Shown: positions 28,183 through 36,882 of the stretch, piece by piece
Layout: each line of letters starts with the position of its first letter
Position numbering within the stretch: position 1 is the stretch's first letter
NCBI RefSeq assembly: GCF_023241715.1
Contig: NZ_JALQCW010000023.1
Coordinates: forward strand, 38,656-102,655
Reading direction: 5' to 3'
Length of the DNA stretch: 64,000 nt
Source of the DNA: Pseudomonas morbosilactucae
GTDB lineage: Bacteria; Pseudomonadota; Gammaproteobacteria; Pseudomonadales; Pseudomonadaceae
Made by a program: the position numbers and the translations under genes
Notes under the pieces: generated by a model
What the model saw: the letters and a program-made list of their open reading frames with translations, nothing else
Told to the model about the DNA's origin: nothing
The model's database searches: none

Positions 28183-29148
28183 TTACAGGCTGCGGTATTC
28201 CAGGGTCAGGTGCGTCAACTCATGCACCGCTGCCAAACGCTCGCGCAACGCTTCGGCACTCAGGGAGGCCGGGGCCAGCACGCTGACGATGGCCGCCCGC
28301 GCCTGGGGGCCGACCTGCCACACATGCAGATCAGTGATGCGTGCATCTCCTGGGGCCTCGACCAACTGGCGGATCTCGGCGGCCAGGGGCTCGTCGCTGG
28401 CATCCAGCAACACCGCGGCACTGGACTTGAGCAGGCTGTAGGCCCAGCGCGCAATCACCAGAGCGCCCACCAGGCCCATCAACGGATCCAGCCAGACCCA
28501 GCCCAGGTAACGCCCGGCGAGCAAGGCGGCAATCGCCAGCACCGAGGTCAGGGCATCGGCCAGCACATGCACATAGGCCGAACGCAGGTTGTTGTCGTGC
28601 TGGTGGGCCGGGCCATGATCCGGGTGCGGATGCGGGTGGTCGTGAGCATGGCCATGATGATCGTGATGATCATGACCGGCATGGTGATGGCTGCCCGATA
28701 ACAAGAAGGCACTGAGGATATTCACCGCCAAGCCCAGTACCGCGATCAGGGTCGCTTCGGTGAACGCCACCTGGGTCGGCTGCCACAGTCGCAACAGCGA
28801 TTCGGCGCCAATGCCCAGGGCCACCAAAGCGAGAATCATCGCCGAGGCAAACCCCGCCAGGTCACCGACCTTGCCGGTGCCAAAGCTGAACCGAGCGCTG
28901 CTGGCATGGCGCCGGGCAAAACCATAGGCCGCAGCGGCAATGCCCAAGGCACCGGCGTGGGTCGCCATGTGAAAACCGTCGGCCAGCAAGGCCATGGAGC
29001 CGGTGATGTAGCCGGCGGCGATCTCGCCCACCATCATCACCAGGGTCAACGCCACCACCCACAGGGTGCGCCGGGCGTTTTCATCATGGCCAGCACCGAG
29101 GAACTGATGCTCGTGGGTCAAGCGCGATGCGTGTGCGGAAAGGCTCAT
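28183..29148 (-). CDS. dmeF: Cation diffusion facilitator, DmeF-like Co/Ni efflux
   Basis: 321 aa with six helices. Helix 2 carries HMATHAG and helix 5 HVLADALTSVLA, the HxxxD/HxxxD type metal-site positions of CDF proteins. A cytoplasmic loop at about residues 150-190 is extremely His-rich (SGSHHHAGHDHHDHHGHAHDHPH...), as in DmeF. C-terminal domain DEPLAAEIRQLVEAPGDARITDLHVWQVGPQARAAIVSV is present. It pumps divalent metal from cytoplasm to periplasm. Lies 14 nt after an RcnR-type regulator gene, the standard dmeR-dmeF order, so Co2+/Ni2+ is the likely substrate. Confidence 0.88.
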   Translation of the reverse strand: MSLSAHASRLTHEHQFLGAGHDENARRTLWVVALTLVMMVGEIAAGYITGSMALLADGFHMATHAGALGIAAAAYGFARRHASSARFSFGTGKVGDLAGFASAMILALVALGIGAESLLRLWQPTQVAFTEATLIAVLGLAVNILSAFLLSGSHHHAGHDHHDHHGHAHDHPHPHPDHGPAHQHDNNLRSAYVHVLADALTSVLAIAALLAGRYLGWVWLDPLMGLVGALVIARWAYSLLKSSAAVLLDASDEPLAAEIRQLVEAPGDARITDLHVWQVGPQARAAIVSVLAPASLSAEALRERLAAVHELTHLTLEYRSL

Positions 29149-29162
29149 GGGCTCGACCTCAA

Positions 29163-29435
29163 TCAGGAATAACGGCGAATGGCTTGCAACAGTTCGTCCA
29201 CGCCCTGGGCCCGTTCCTCATCGCTGAGCTCGGGGTTGGCCACATGCTCCAGGGCATGGGCCTCGATGATTTCCCCCATCAGGCCATTGATGGCGCCTCG
29301 GGTGGCGGCCACCAAGTGCAGGGTTTTGGCGCATTCGGCGCCGGACTCCAGGGCCCGCTCCACCGCCTGGACCTGGCCGAGAATGCGCCGGACGCGTTTG
29401 AGCAGCTCATCTTTCTGTGCGTGAGTGTGCGACAT
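29163..29435 (-). CDS. dmeR: RcnR/DmeR-type metal-sensing repressor
   Basis: 90 aa, four-helix-bundle CsoR/RcnR family. The RcnR Ni/Co ligand set is complete at the expected positions: His3, Cys35, His60 and His64, which separates it from FrmR and CsoR members. Start at 29435 (MSHTHAQKDELL) is required to place His3; a longer frame to 29492 is not credible. Upstream is a G-tract operator overlapping the ribosome site. It should repress itself and the downstream dmeF-like gene until cobalt or nickel binds. Confidence 0.9.
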   Translation of the reverse strand: MSHTHAQKDELLKRVRRILGQVQAVERALESGAECAKTLHLVAATRGAINGLMGEIIEAHALEHVANPELSDEERAQGVDELLQAIRRYS

Positions 29436-29459
29436 ACCCCTACCCCCTATACCTATAGG
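29433..29459 (-). promoter_or_regulatory. Predicted RcnR/DmeR operator
   Basis: On the minus strand, TATA-GGGGGTAGGGG-TAT: a G-tract flanked by TAT/ATA ends, directly upstream of and touching the ATG. RcnR-family repressors recognise G-tracts flanked by short AT-rich inverted repeats. The overlap with the ribosome binding site is unusual. Confidence 0.55.
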
Positions 29460-29629
29460 CTCGGCATAGTTACCCATCCCGGCGTTGCGCACAATCCTCG
29501 GCGCAAAAAATGCCGGCGCCGGCCCGCCCCCCAGAAAACGGCCGGTTTACCTGGCCGAAAATGCTGCTGTGCCCCAAGTCCCTGGAGTAATATGGCGCCG
29601 CGCCACAACCCCCTCAGGACACCCTGCTC

Positions 29630-29650
29630 ATGCTGTTGCCGACCCGATGA
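29630..29650 (+). CDS. Possible 6-codon leader ORF coupled to the diguanylate cyclase
   Basis: ATG CTG TTG CCG ACC CGA TGA (MLLPTR). AGGA lies 10 nt upstream, and the stop overlaps the ATG of the following gene (ATGA). The main gene lacks its own ribosome site, so translational coupling from this mini-ORF is plausible. Prediction only. Confidence 0.35.
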   Translation: MLLPTR

Positions 29651-30948
29651 GCACTGCCTTGCTCAACCTTGTGCTGGCCCTCGCCCTGGTCTTGCTGGGC
29701 CTGTTTGCGCTCTGGCGCGAGCATCAGGCGCGCCAGCAACGGCGGCGCTATCGGCAATTGGCCGAGCGCCTGACTGATGGCCTGCTGCTGACCGACGCCA
29801 AGGGCATCGTGCGCCAGCACAATCGCCTGGCGGCCACGCTCCTGGGCCAGGCCGACACATCGCTCAAAGGGTCGACGCTGGCCCGCTGGTTTCCCCGGCT
29901 CGACGAAGTCGCCCACGATGGCGGGCGCCAACGCACCCTGGTGGTTCGCGGCGACGGCGAACAGCGCTCGACAGACATCACTTACCTACCGGCTGCCGAT
30001 GGCGGCGGCAGCCTGTTGCTGCTGCACCCGACCCGGGAAGCCCCGGCCAGCCCGGACGACGCCGAGCGCTACAAGCGCAGCCAGTACTTCGCGCGGATCG
30101 GCACCTGGGACTGGGACGTCGACACCGAGAAGCTGTTCTGGTCGGAAGCCATCTACGGCATGTTCGGCTTCAAGGTCGGCGAGGTGGTGCCCTCCTACCA
30201 ACTCTTCTGTTCCTGCGTGCACCCCGAGGACCGGGCCAAGGTGCGCGCCGGGGAAATTCGCTGCCTGGAAACCGGGCAGAACCACGATGAGGAATACCGG
30301 GTGATCTGGCCGGACGGCAGCATCCACTGGCTGCGGGAAACCGGCAACGTGGTGAAGAACGTCCACGACACCACCATCAAGATGATGGGCGTGGTGCGCG
30401 ACATCACCGACGAAAAAGTCTCCGCCAGCCAGTTGCACCAGCTGGCGCACTTCGATGCCCTGACCGGCCTGCCCAACCGCCTGGTATTGGAAAGCCGCCT
30501 GGCCAATGCCCTTGAACAGGCGCGCCGCAACGACACCCGGGTGGCCCTGGTGTTTGTCGACCTCAATGGGTTCAAGGCCATCAATGACCAGTACGGCCAC
30601 GCCGCTGGTGACCGGGTGCTGACGGCCACTGCCGAGCGTTTGAAAAATATCCTGCGGGTGTCCGACACCGTGGCGCGGATCGGCGGCGACGAATTCGTGG
30701 TGATCCTCGAAGGCCTGACCCCGGGCAGCAGCCTGCAAGACGAGGCCCACCGCATCTGTGAAAAGATCTTCAGCGAACTGGCGCCGCCCCTGACCATCGG
30801 CAACGACCTGCGCTCCATCGACAGCAGCCTCGGGGTCGCGGTGTTCCCCGACCATGGGCCGACCATGGATCAGTTGATCCACATCGCCGACCTGGCCATG
30901 TACGAAGCCAAGCGCAGCGGCAACAATCAGTACCGACTGGGCCACTGA
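29647..30948 (+). CDS. PAS-GGDEF diguanylate cyclase, membrane anchored
   Basis: 433 aa. An N-terminal membrane helix (TALLNLVLALALVLLGLFALW), a first degenerate PAS (RQLAERLTDGLLLTDAKGIVRQHN), a PAS_3/PAC domain (RIGTWDWDVDTEKLFWSEAIYGMFG ... YRVIWPDGSIHWLRETGNVV) and a C-terminal GGDEF domain with the intact motif GGDEF at 346-350 and a product-inhibition I-site RVSD at 337-340. It should make c-di-GMP. No EAL domain. The start at 29647 follows a tiny overlapping ORF; no alternative in-frame start with a ribosome site was found. Confidence 0.9.
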   Translation: MSTALLNLVLALALVLLGLFALWREHQARQQRRRYRQLAERLTDGLLLTDAKGIVRQHNRLAATLLGQADTSLKGSTLARWFPRLDEVAHDGGRQRTLVVRGDGEQRSTDITYLPAADGGGSLLLLHPTREAPASPDDAERYKRSQYFARIGTWDWDVDTEKLFWSEAIYGMFGFKVGEVVPSYQLFCSCVHPEDRAKVRAGEIRCLETGQNHDEEYRVIWPDGSIHWLRETGNVVKNVHDTTIKMMGVVRDITDEKVSASQLHQLAHFDALTGLPNRLVLESRLANALEQARRNDTRVALVFVDLNGFKAINDQYGHAAGDRVLTATAERLKNILRVSDTVARIGGDEFVVILEGLTPGSSLQDEAHRICEKIFSELAPPLTIGNDLRSIDSSLGVAVFPDHGPTMDQLIHIADLAMYEAKRSGNNQYRLGH

Positions 30949-30956
30949 CCGCACTA

Positions 30957-31014
30957 AGGGCGGAACGCGGAGCGGCCCCGGCTGGGTTACCACGCAGAGC
31001 GTGGGAATGCCGCC
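30957..31014. repeat. Intergenic Pseudomonas-type repeat (CCACGC-AGA-GCGTGG)
   Basis: Core hairpin CCACGC-AGA-GCGTGG at 30990-31004 followed by GAATGC, nested in an outer GGGCGG/CCGCCC pairing. The core matches a repeat common between genes of P. fluorescens-group genomes. It sits between the convergent cyclase and FKBP genes and may serve as a terminator. Confidence 0.55.
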
Positions 31015-31037
31015 CGTAACGCTAGAACTGGACGCGA

Positions 31038-31376
31038 TCAGTCGTCGCGGGTCAGCACTTCCAGCAGCTCGAGCTCGAACACCAGGTTGGCGTTCGGCGG
31101 GATCGCGCCCATGCTGCGTTCGCCGTAGCCCAGGTGCGCCGGCACCAGCAGCTTGCGCTTGCCGCCGACTTTCATGCCCATCAGCCCCTGGTCCCACCCC
31201 TTGATCACTCGGCCGGTACCAATCACGCACTGGAACGGCTTGCCGCGCTCATAGGACGAGTCGAACGGCGTGCCGTCCTCCAGAAAACCCCGGTACTGGG
31301 TGGTGATCAAGGCGCCCTTGACCGCCTCCTTGCCATCGCCCAGCTGGATATCGATCACCTGCAATTGGTCGCTCAT
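31038..31376 (-). CDS. FKBP-type peptidyl-prolyl cis-trans isomerase
   Basis: 112-aa single FKBP domain, no signal peptide, so cytoplasmic. Key blocks: VKGALITTQYRGFLEDGTPFDSSYERGKPFQCVIGTGRVIKGWDQGLMGMKVGGKRKLLVPAHLGYGERSMGAIPPNANLVFELELLEV, with the active-site aromatic and Asp residues (Y, D in FDSS, F in PF, W in GWDQ, Y in GYGE) conserved. Catalyses proline isomerisation in protein folding. GAGTGAG precedes the start. Confidence 0.93.
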   Translation of the reverse strand: MSDQLQVIDIQLGDGKEAVKGALITTQYRGFLEDGTPFDSSYERGKPFQCVIGTGRVIKGWDQGLMGMKVGGKRKLLVPAHLGYGERSMGAIPPNANLVFELELLEVLTRDD

Positions 31377-31424
31377 CGCTCACTCTCATTCAACCATCGC
31401 CCCGCTTGGGGACTGCGGGCAGCG

Positions 31425-31454
31425 TTTTCGCAGAATTGCCGGCGCTTGGCAATC
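31425..31454. repeat. 30-bp hairpin repeat, copy 1
   Basis: TTTTCGCAGAATTGCC followed by GGCGCTTGGCAATC. It matches copy 2 (32410-32439) at 28 of 30 positions. ATTGCC/GGCAAT inside it forms a 6-bp stem with a 7-nt loop; both mismatches fall in the loop. It overlaps the stop codon of the Imm10 gene. Confidence 0.8.
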
Positions 31455-31845
31455 ACTCCGGCTGTTTCTGGAGAAGGGTCGTGGTGTCGAGAAACATCTG
31501 CGTCAGCGCCGCCTGCACGGCTTCGACCGGTGCCAGTTCCACGTCCCACTGCACCTCCAGGCTGGGCAGCGCCTGGCACCAGGCAACCGCCGGGGAAAAG
31601 TGCAGGGTCAGGCGGCCCGGCGCCAACAGCGCTCGCTCGATGCCGCCGTAGCCGGCCAGCCCTTGCCCACCCAGCTCCACGTAGTAGCTGTCCATGCCCA
31701 AGGCCACGTCCTGCTCGTCAACGTCCTCGGCACGCTGCAACAGCAGATAGTGCTCGGGCTGCGCCGCGTCATCGGCGAACCCCAGAATCTGCACCTCGTC
31801 CTCGGTGTAGGCACTGTAGGTGGTTGCCTGAAACATCCAACTCAT
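31453..31845 (-). CDS. Imm10-family immunity protein
   Basis: 130 aa. The pattern EDEVQILGFADDAAQPEHYLLLQRAEDVDEQDVALGMDSYYVELGGQGLAGYGGIERALL is that of Imm10, a predicted immunity family of polymorphic toxin systems. Soluble, acidic. The start at 31845 is set by AAAGGAG 9 nt upstream. No toxin gene is adjacent; its neighbour is a DUF4265 gene, and both are enclosed by two 30-bp repeats. In other genomes Imm10 genes occur both next to and apart from toxins. Confidence 0.8.
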   Translation of the reverse strand: MSWMFQATTYSAYTEDEVQILGFADDAAQPEHYLLLQRAEDVDEQDVALGMDSYYVELGGQGLAGYGGIERALLAPGRLTLHFSPAVAWCQALPSLEVQWDVELAPVEAVQAALTQMFLDTTTLLQKQPE

Positions 31846-31912
31846 GACAACTGACTCCTTTCCAAGGGCCATGCCTGCCAGCCCCTGGCCGACCGGCAGG
31901 CGGTAAAGGCCG

Positions 31913-32344
31913 TCACTGACGCAACAGCCCGGTTTCATAGTCCAGCCATTCCTCTTCGAAGGCCTGCGACAGGTAATCCAGTACGCGGTCCAACGACACG
32001 GCAGCGGGCACATTGACCGAATGGAACAGTGCACTGAACCCTTCCCAGCGGCAGCCCATGTCGACCAACCGTTCCAGGACTTCGGCCACCCGCTCCTTGC
32101 CGGCCGCCATGAATATCAGGCGCAAGGTGCTGTTGCCACTGCTGCGGGCGACCTGATGAAACCACTTCAAGCCGTCCTCTTCCACGCGCACTTCAACCTC
32201 ATCCTCCAGGCAAACCTCCTGGGAATAGAACGGAATATTGGCGATGCGGTAGAACCCTGAGGGCTGTAGCTCGGCCCAGACACCTTCACTGGATGCCGGC
32301 GGATAGTCGTCGACGACCGCCAACCTGAGCATGATCTTGTCCAT
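31913..32344 (-). CDS. DUF4265 domain-containing protein
   Basis: 143 aa. MDKIMLRLAVVDDYPPASSEGVWAELQPSGFYRIANIPFYSQEVCLEDEVEVRVEEDGLKWFHQVARSSGNSTLRLIF fits DUF4265, a family found in polymorphic-toxin immunity arrays. The C-terminal half (FMAAGKERVAEVLERLVDMGCRWEGF) is helical. The start at 32344 has an AGGGAC/AGGTG region upstream. Same strand and 67 nt ahead of the Imm10 gene, likely co-transcribed. Function unproven. Confidence 0.78.
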   Translation of the reverse strand: MDKIMLRLAVVDDYPPASSEGVWAELQPSGFYRIANIPFYSQEVCLEDEVEVRVEEDGLKWFHQVARSSGNSTLRLIFMAAGKERVAEVLERLVDMGCRWEGFSALFHSVNVPAAVSLDRVLDYLSQAFEEEWLDYETGLLRQ

Positions 32345-32409
32345 CACCTGTCCCTGGCACGCTAAAAAGAGGTTCCCGGCGCTGGTCACGCCGTGGAACG
32401 GGGAGTGCT

Positions 32410-32439
32410 TTTTCGCAGAATTGCCGACGCATGGCAATC
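32410..32439. repeat. 30-bp hairpin repeat, copy 2
   Basis: TTTTCGCAGAATTGCC followed by GACGCATGGCAATC, same orientation as copy 1 at 31425. Lies between the DUF4265 start and the chemoreceptor stop, so the two copies bracket the Imm10/DUF4265 pair. Confidence 0.8.
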
Positions 32440-32465
32440 CGTGTCGCTCACCGCCAACCCGTGGC

Positions 32466-34139
32466 TCAGATCCTGAACTGCCCCACCAAGGTTTCCAGGC
32501 GATGGCCGATGCCGTACAGGTCTTCCACGGTCCTGACCCCAAGCTGGCTCTGTTCGGCCACAGCGTCGATGGCCCGGGCGATCTGGTGCACGCTGCGGTT
32601 GATGGCCTCGGCCACGGCGGTCTGCTCCTCGGCAGCACTGGCGATGTGGGCGTTCATGGCGTTGATGGTGGCGATCAGCTCGACGATTTCGCCCAGCGCC
32701 TGCCCGGCCTGATCAGCCTGGACACTGGCGCCCTGCCCGGCCCGGCTGGATTGCTCCATGGCCCCGACCACGCTGCCGGTGGCGCGCTTGAGGCGCTCGA
32801 CCATGCCGTGGATTTCCGCGGTGCTGCCCTGGGTACGGCTGGCCAGGGCACGGACTTCATCGGCGACCACGGCAAAGCCGCGGCCGGCCTCCCCGGCCCG
32901 AGCGGCTTCGATGGCGGCGTTGAGGGCCAACAGGTTGGTCTGCTCGGCAATCGCGCGGATCACATCAAGCACGGTGACGATGGCCGCCACATCGGTTTGC
33001 AACCCTTGCAGGGACACACCGCTGTGGCCCAGGTCCGCGGTGAGCACCTGAATCCGCGCCACACTGGCGTCCACCACACTTCGCGCCTGGCGCGACTGGC
33101 GATCACTGGCCAATGCCGCGACCGAGGCGCTTTGGGCGCTGCCGGCCACCTCTTGGGCCGCCGACGACATCTGGTTGATGGCCGCTGCCACCTGTTCGGT
33201 TTCCTGGCGTTGCTGCGCCATGGCCTGGTCCATCTGCCGGCTCTGCTCGGCCACATGGCCCACGGCGCCGTTGAGCTGGCGGGTCATGTCGGCGATCTGG
33301 CTGACCAGCCCATGGATGGTGTCGACAAAACCATTGAACGACGCCGCCAGTTGCCCCAGCTCATCGTCACGGGTCACCACCAGGCGCCGGGTCAGGTCAC
33401 CGCCGCCCGCGGCGATTTCATCGAGGCTCTGGCGAATCCGGGTCAAGGGCCGCAGGCTGCCGTTGACCAGCCACAGGGCCAGGGCTCCGAGGCCGAGCCA
33501 CAGCACCAGGGCGCTCAGGGCAATGCCCAACAACAGTTGCCGCACACGCTGGTGGATGTCGGTCCGCACCTGCTCGACCTGAGCGTCGATGCGGTCCAGG
33601 TTGATGGCGGTGACCACCACCAGGTCCCACTTGGCCAGGTAAAAACTGTAGGCCAGCTTGGGCACCACCTGATCGGTGTTGACCAGAGCCCCGGCGTACT
33701 CGACGAAGTGGCTGTCGTTCTTCGCCGCGGCCACCATCTCGCGGTTCAGGTAGACGCCATTGCGGTCCTTGCGCTCGCTCATGTTGCTGCCCACGCCTTC
33801 ACGGCTGTCACCGCGAAACAGGCGCACCACTTGGCTGTCGTAGCCGATGAAGTAACCGTCCTCGGCGTACTTGATCTGCGACAGCCGGGCAATGGCCTGG
33901 GCGCGGCTGGCCAGGTCCCCAGCGCTCGCCGAGGCATAGAGATCGGCCACGGCGGTGCGCGCGATGGCGGCGTAGTCCGTCAGCCGCGAACGGCTTTCCT
34001 GGAGCAGCCGCTCGCGGGTCTGGCCCACTTCCTGCTCGGCCTGGGACAACAGGGTGAAACTGATGCCAAGGCTCAGCAGCACGGCCAGCACCAGCACCGG
34101 CAACAGGCTCAGCAGGAGCATTTTGCGTTTGAACGACAT
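32466..34139 (-). CDS. Methyl-accepting chemotaxis protein with sCache-type sensor
   Basis: 557 aa. TM1 (about 7-30), periplasmic sCache_2-like sensor (about 35-185: [18 protein letters not shown] ... [25 protein letters not shown] ... [22 protein letters not shown]), TM2 (about 200-222), HAMP ([25 protein letters not shown]) and the signalling tip [39 protein letters not shown]. It detects a small ligand, commonly a carboxylate for this sensor type, and feeds the CheA pathway. The start at 34139 has AAGGAG 6 nt upstream. Its closeness to the carboxylate transport cluster is suggestive of a tricarboxylate ligand but not proof. Confidence 0.92.
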   Translation of the reverse strand: MSFKRKMLLLSLLPVLVLAVLLSLGISFTLLSQAEQEVGQTRERLLQESRSRLTDYAAIARTAVADLYASASAGDLASRAQAIARLSQIKYAEDGYFIGYDSQVVRLFRGDSREGVGSNMSERKDRNGVYLNREMVAAAKNDSHFVEYAGALVNTDQVVPKLAYSFYLAKWDLVVVTAINLDRIDAQVEQVRTDIHQRVRQLLLGIALSALVLWLGLGALALWLVNGSLRPLTRIRQSLDEIAAGGGDLTRRLVVTRDDELGQLAASFNGFVDTIHGLVSQIADMTRQLNGAVGHVAEQSRQMDQAMAQQRQETEQVAAAINQMSSAAQEVAGSAQSASVAALASDRQSRQARSVVDASVARIQVLTADLGHSGVSLQGLQTDVAAIVTVLDVIRAIAEQTNLLALNAAIEAARAGEAGRGFAVVADEVRALASRTQGSTAEIHGMVERLKRATGSVVGAMEQSSRAGQGASVQADQAGQALGEIVELIATINAMNAHIASAAEEQTAVAEAINRSVHQIARAIDAVAEQSQLGVRTVEDLYGIGHRLETLVGQFRI

Positions 34140-34198
34140 GCCGCACTCCTTCATCAGAACAGCGCTGCCCGCCCGGGCGGCAGGCAGCGGACGGCGCC

Positions 34199-35451
34199 TT
34201 ACCAGAGGGCGATGTCGTAGGTGAAGTAGATGCGGTTGCTGTCGCGCCCACGGGAGAAGTCCGAGCGGTACACGTAGTTGCGCAGCTTGACCCCCAACCC
34301 TTTGAAAGTGCCCTGCTGCACCACGTAGGCCAGCTCGGCATCACGCTCCCATTCCTTGATCGCGGTGTCGGACTGGCCGTCGTTGCCGCTCAGGTAACGG
34401 GTGGAAAACGTCAGCCCCGGCACGCCAAGGGTGGCGAAGTTGTAGCCGTAGCTGAGCATCCAGGTCTTCTCGCCCTCCTCGATGAATTTGCCGATGCCGA
34501 CGTTGCTGAAGGAATAAACCGTGGCGCCGCTGATATAAGGCAGGCCGGCGTCGCCGCTGAGCTTTTGGTAACCGCCGCCGAAGGTGTGGCCGGCAATGGC
34601 GTAGGAAAGCTGGCCGCTGAGCAGGTTGTTGTCGATCTTGCCGCCGTAGGCCGATCCGCTGTCGCTGCTGTGGAAGTAGCGCAGGTCACTGGTCAATACC
34701 CCGCTGCCCAGGGGCAGGTCGTGCTGCACGCCGGCGAAGTTCTGCCGGTAGAAGTTTTCCAACTCGCCATGGAAGTAGCTCAGGCGCAGGTTCTTGCCCC
34801 ATTTGTAATCGGCCCCGGCATAGCGGAAGTCCCCGGATTTGTCGCCGCCGTAACCGTCAGGCACCAGCGCCACGCTGTCGGTGGAATCGCGCAGCTTGAA
34901 GCGGTCCAGGTAGCCGCCGGTCAGGGTCAGGTTTTCAATGTCGCTGCTGGTGACCTGGGTGCTTGGTAGGTCTGGGGCAGCAGGCGTGCATCGTTGTAGA
35001 TCAGCACCGGGTTCTTGGGCAGCAAGGTGCCGTATTTGAGGGTGGTCTTGGCCAGGCGCACCTTGGCCGTGGCCCCGGCGCTGGCGAACTCGCCGGCCGC
35101 ACGCCCATCGTCATGCACCGGCATCAAGCCCGTGCCGCTGCGGCCACGACCGGAGTCCAGCTTGACCCCCAGCAGGCCCAGGGCATCGACCCCGAAGCCA
35201 AGGGTGCCCGGGGTGAAGCCGGACTGGTAATCCAACAGAAAGCCCTGGGCCCACTCGGTGCGCTCGCTCTTGGCGGTGCGCGCCGCCCGGGCGCTCATGC
35301 CGTGTTCGTCGCGGAAGTTTTCGTTGAAATAGACGTTGCGCAGTTGCAGCTTGAGGCTGCTGTCGTCGATGAAGTCACTGGCCTCGGCCGCTGCCAGGGG
35401 CAGCAGGCTCAAGCATGGAAAAAGCGCCCCGCGAATCAGAAAATGGCTCAT
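34199..35451 (-). pseudogene. OprD-family outer-membrane porin, interrupted by a 1-nt frameshift
   Basis: Two frames together encode one OprD porin. The N-terminal part (34927-35451: signal peptide, then ASDFIDDSSLKLQLRNVYFNENFRD and DALGLLGVKLDSGRGRSGTGLMPVHDDG) runs into a stop soon after RLLPQTYQ. The C-terminal part (from MALVPDGYGGDKSGDFRYAGADYKW to YFTYDIALW at 34199) is in another frame. Adding one C near 34962 on the plus strand restores LPQTYQGTQVTSSDIENLTL and joins the frames. OprD porins admit small carboxylates or basic amino acids. It is either a recent pseudogene or a sequence error. It follows the CitMHS gene by about 105 nt and has an A-rich Crc-type site at its start. Confidence 0.85.
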
Positions 35452-35464
35452 CTCGTACTACTCG

Positions 35465-35472
35465 TTGTTGTT
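35465..35472 (-). promoter_or_regulatory. A-rich Hfq/Crc-type motif before the OprD gene
   Basis: AACAACAA on the transcript, 13 nt before the ATG at 35451, matching AANAANAA, the Hfq/Crc catabolite-repression motif of Pseudomonas. Confidence 0.5.
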
Positions 35473-35557
35473 ATGGATTGTTTTTATTCAGGGTGCAGCT
35501 CGCCCCGCGCCTGGCTCGGCAGGCGCGTGATGGAACAGCGATGGACTTGGGGTTGAA

Positions 35558-36862
35558 TCAGACGAACAGGGTCAGGGCTCCGGTGAGCAAGGCCAGGGCG
35601 GTAATCACCAGGGACGTCAGCACCGCCCATTTCACCGTGGCTTTCTGGAAGTCGCCGATGTCCCGATCGACCATGCCCACCAGCAGCAGGGTCGAGGCCA
35701 CCAACGGGCTCATCAGGTGCACCGGCTGGCCGAGGATCGAGGCCCGGGCGATTTCCAGGGGCGAGATGCCGTAGGCGGCTGCGGCGTTGGCCAGGATCGG
35801 CACCACGCCGAAGTAGTAGGCGTCGTTGGACAGGACAAAGGTCAACGGCATGCTGGTGATCGCCACCACCAACGGGAACAGGTGGCCCCAGGACGGCGGG
35901 ATCCATTCCACCAGGGTCTGGGCCAGGGCATCGACCATCTTGGTGCCGGAGAAAATCCCGGCAAAGATACCGGCGGCGAACACCAGCAGGACCACGGTCA
36001 TGGCGTTGCCCGAGTGGGCCAGGATGCGTTCCTTCTGAATGTCCAGTTGCGGGTAGTTGATCATCAGCGCCAAGACGAAGCCGATCAGGAACAGGATGGC
36101 CGAGTGCATCAGCCCCATGACCAGGGCGGTCATCACCGCGATCACCAGCAGCAGGTTGATGTAGGCCAGCTTCGGCCGCTTGTGCGGGGTGTCTTCCAGA
36201 ATGGCCTTGATGTAGCAGTCACCGCCGCCGCTTTGCAGCTCGGTGTTGCCAATGCGCTTGCGCTCGGCGCGGCCCAACAGGTAGGCGACGAACACCACCC
36301 AGACAGCACCACCGATCATGGTCGGCAACAACGGCACGAAGTACTCGCCGGCATCCAGGCCCAGGGCGGCAATGGCCCGGGTCGCCGGGCCGCCCCAGGG
36401 GGTCATGCCGCTCATGATGCTCAGGGACAGCATGGCGATGGTGGCCAGGATCATCGGGTTCATGCCGATGCGCTTGTACAACGGCAGCATCGCCGCGCAA
36501 GTGATCATGTAGGTGGTGGTGCCGTCGCCGTCCAGGGCCACCACCAGCGACAGCAAGGCGGTGCCGATGGCGATTTTCGCCGGGTCGCCGTTGACCCGTT
36601 TGAGGATCTTGCGGATCAGCGGGTCGAACAGCCCGGCGTCGATCATCAGGCCGAAGAACAGAATGGCGAACAGCAGCAGTGCGGCAGACGGGGCGACCAT
36701 TTTCAGGCCGTCGAGCATCATCTTGCCGGTGGTGCCGCCAAAGCCGCCGATTACCGCGAAGACAATGGGCACCACCGTCAGGGCGACGATGGGCGACAGG
36801 CGCTTGGTCATGATCAGGAAGGTGAAGGCCACCACCATGGCGAGGCCGAGCAAAGCGAGCAT
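35558..36862 (-). CDS. CitMHS-family citrate/tricarboxylate:cation symporter
   Basis: 434 aa with about twelve helices. MLALLGLAMVVAFTFLIMTKRLSPIVALTVVPIVFAVIGGF is the usual start; GDGTTTYMITCAAMLPLYKRIGMNP, SGMTPWGGPATRAIAALG and VLSNDAYYFGVVPILANAAAAYGI are the signature loops of the Mg-citrate symporter family. Imports citrate or a related tricarboxylate complexed with divalent metal. The start has AAGAG about 11 nt upstream, embedded in an AACAACAAGAG stretch. It lies between the DctA-like and OprD genes on the same strand, probably one catabolic cluster. Confidence 0.92.
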   Translation of the reverse strand: MLALLGLAMVVAFTFLIMTKRLSPIVALTVVPIVFAVIGGFGGTTGKMMLDGLKMVAPSAALLLFAILFFGLMIDAGLFDPLIRKILKRVNGDPAKIAIGTALLSLVVALDGDGTTTYMITCAAMLPLYKRIGMNPMILATIAMLSLSIMSGMTPWGGPATRAIAALGLDAGEYFVPLLPTMIGGAVWVVFVAYLLGRAERKRIGNTELQSGGGDCYIKAILEDTPHKRPKLAYINLLLVIAVMTALVMGLMHSAILFLIGFVLALMINYPQLDIQKERILAHSGNAMTVVLLVFAAGIFAGIFSGTKMVDALAQTLVEWIPPSWGHLFPLVVAITSMPLTFVLSNDAYYFGVVPILANAAAAYGISPLEIARASILGQPVHLMSPLVASTLLLVGMVDRDIGDFQKATVKWAVLTSLVITALALLTGALTLFV

Positions 36863-36874
36863 AGGTCGATTCTC

Positions 36875-36882
36875 TTGTTGTT
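36875..36882 (-). promoter_or_regulatory. A-rich Hfq/Crc-type motif before the CitMHS gene
   Basis: AACAACAA on the transcript, overlapping the AAGAG ribosome site 12 nt before the ATG at 36862. Binding of Hfq/Crc here would block translation initiation. Confidence 0.55.

Noticed and set aside
34940..34990. Programmed ribosomal frameshift in the OprD gene
   Set aside because: No slippery heptamer or downstream structure is evident and porins are not known to use one; mutation or sequence error is simpler.
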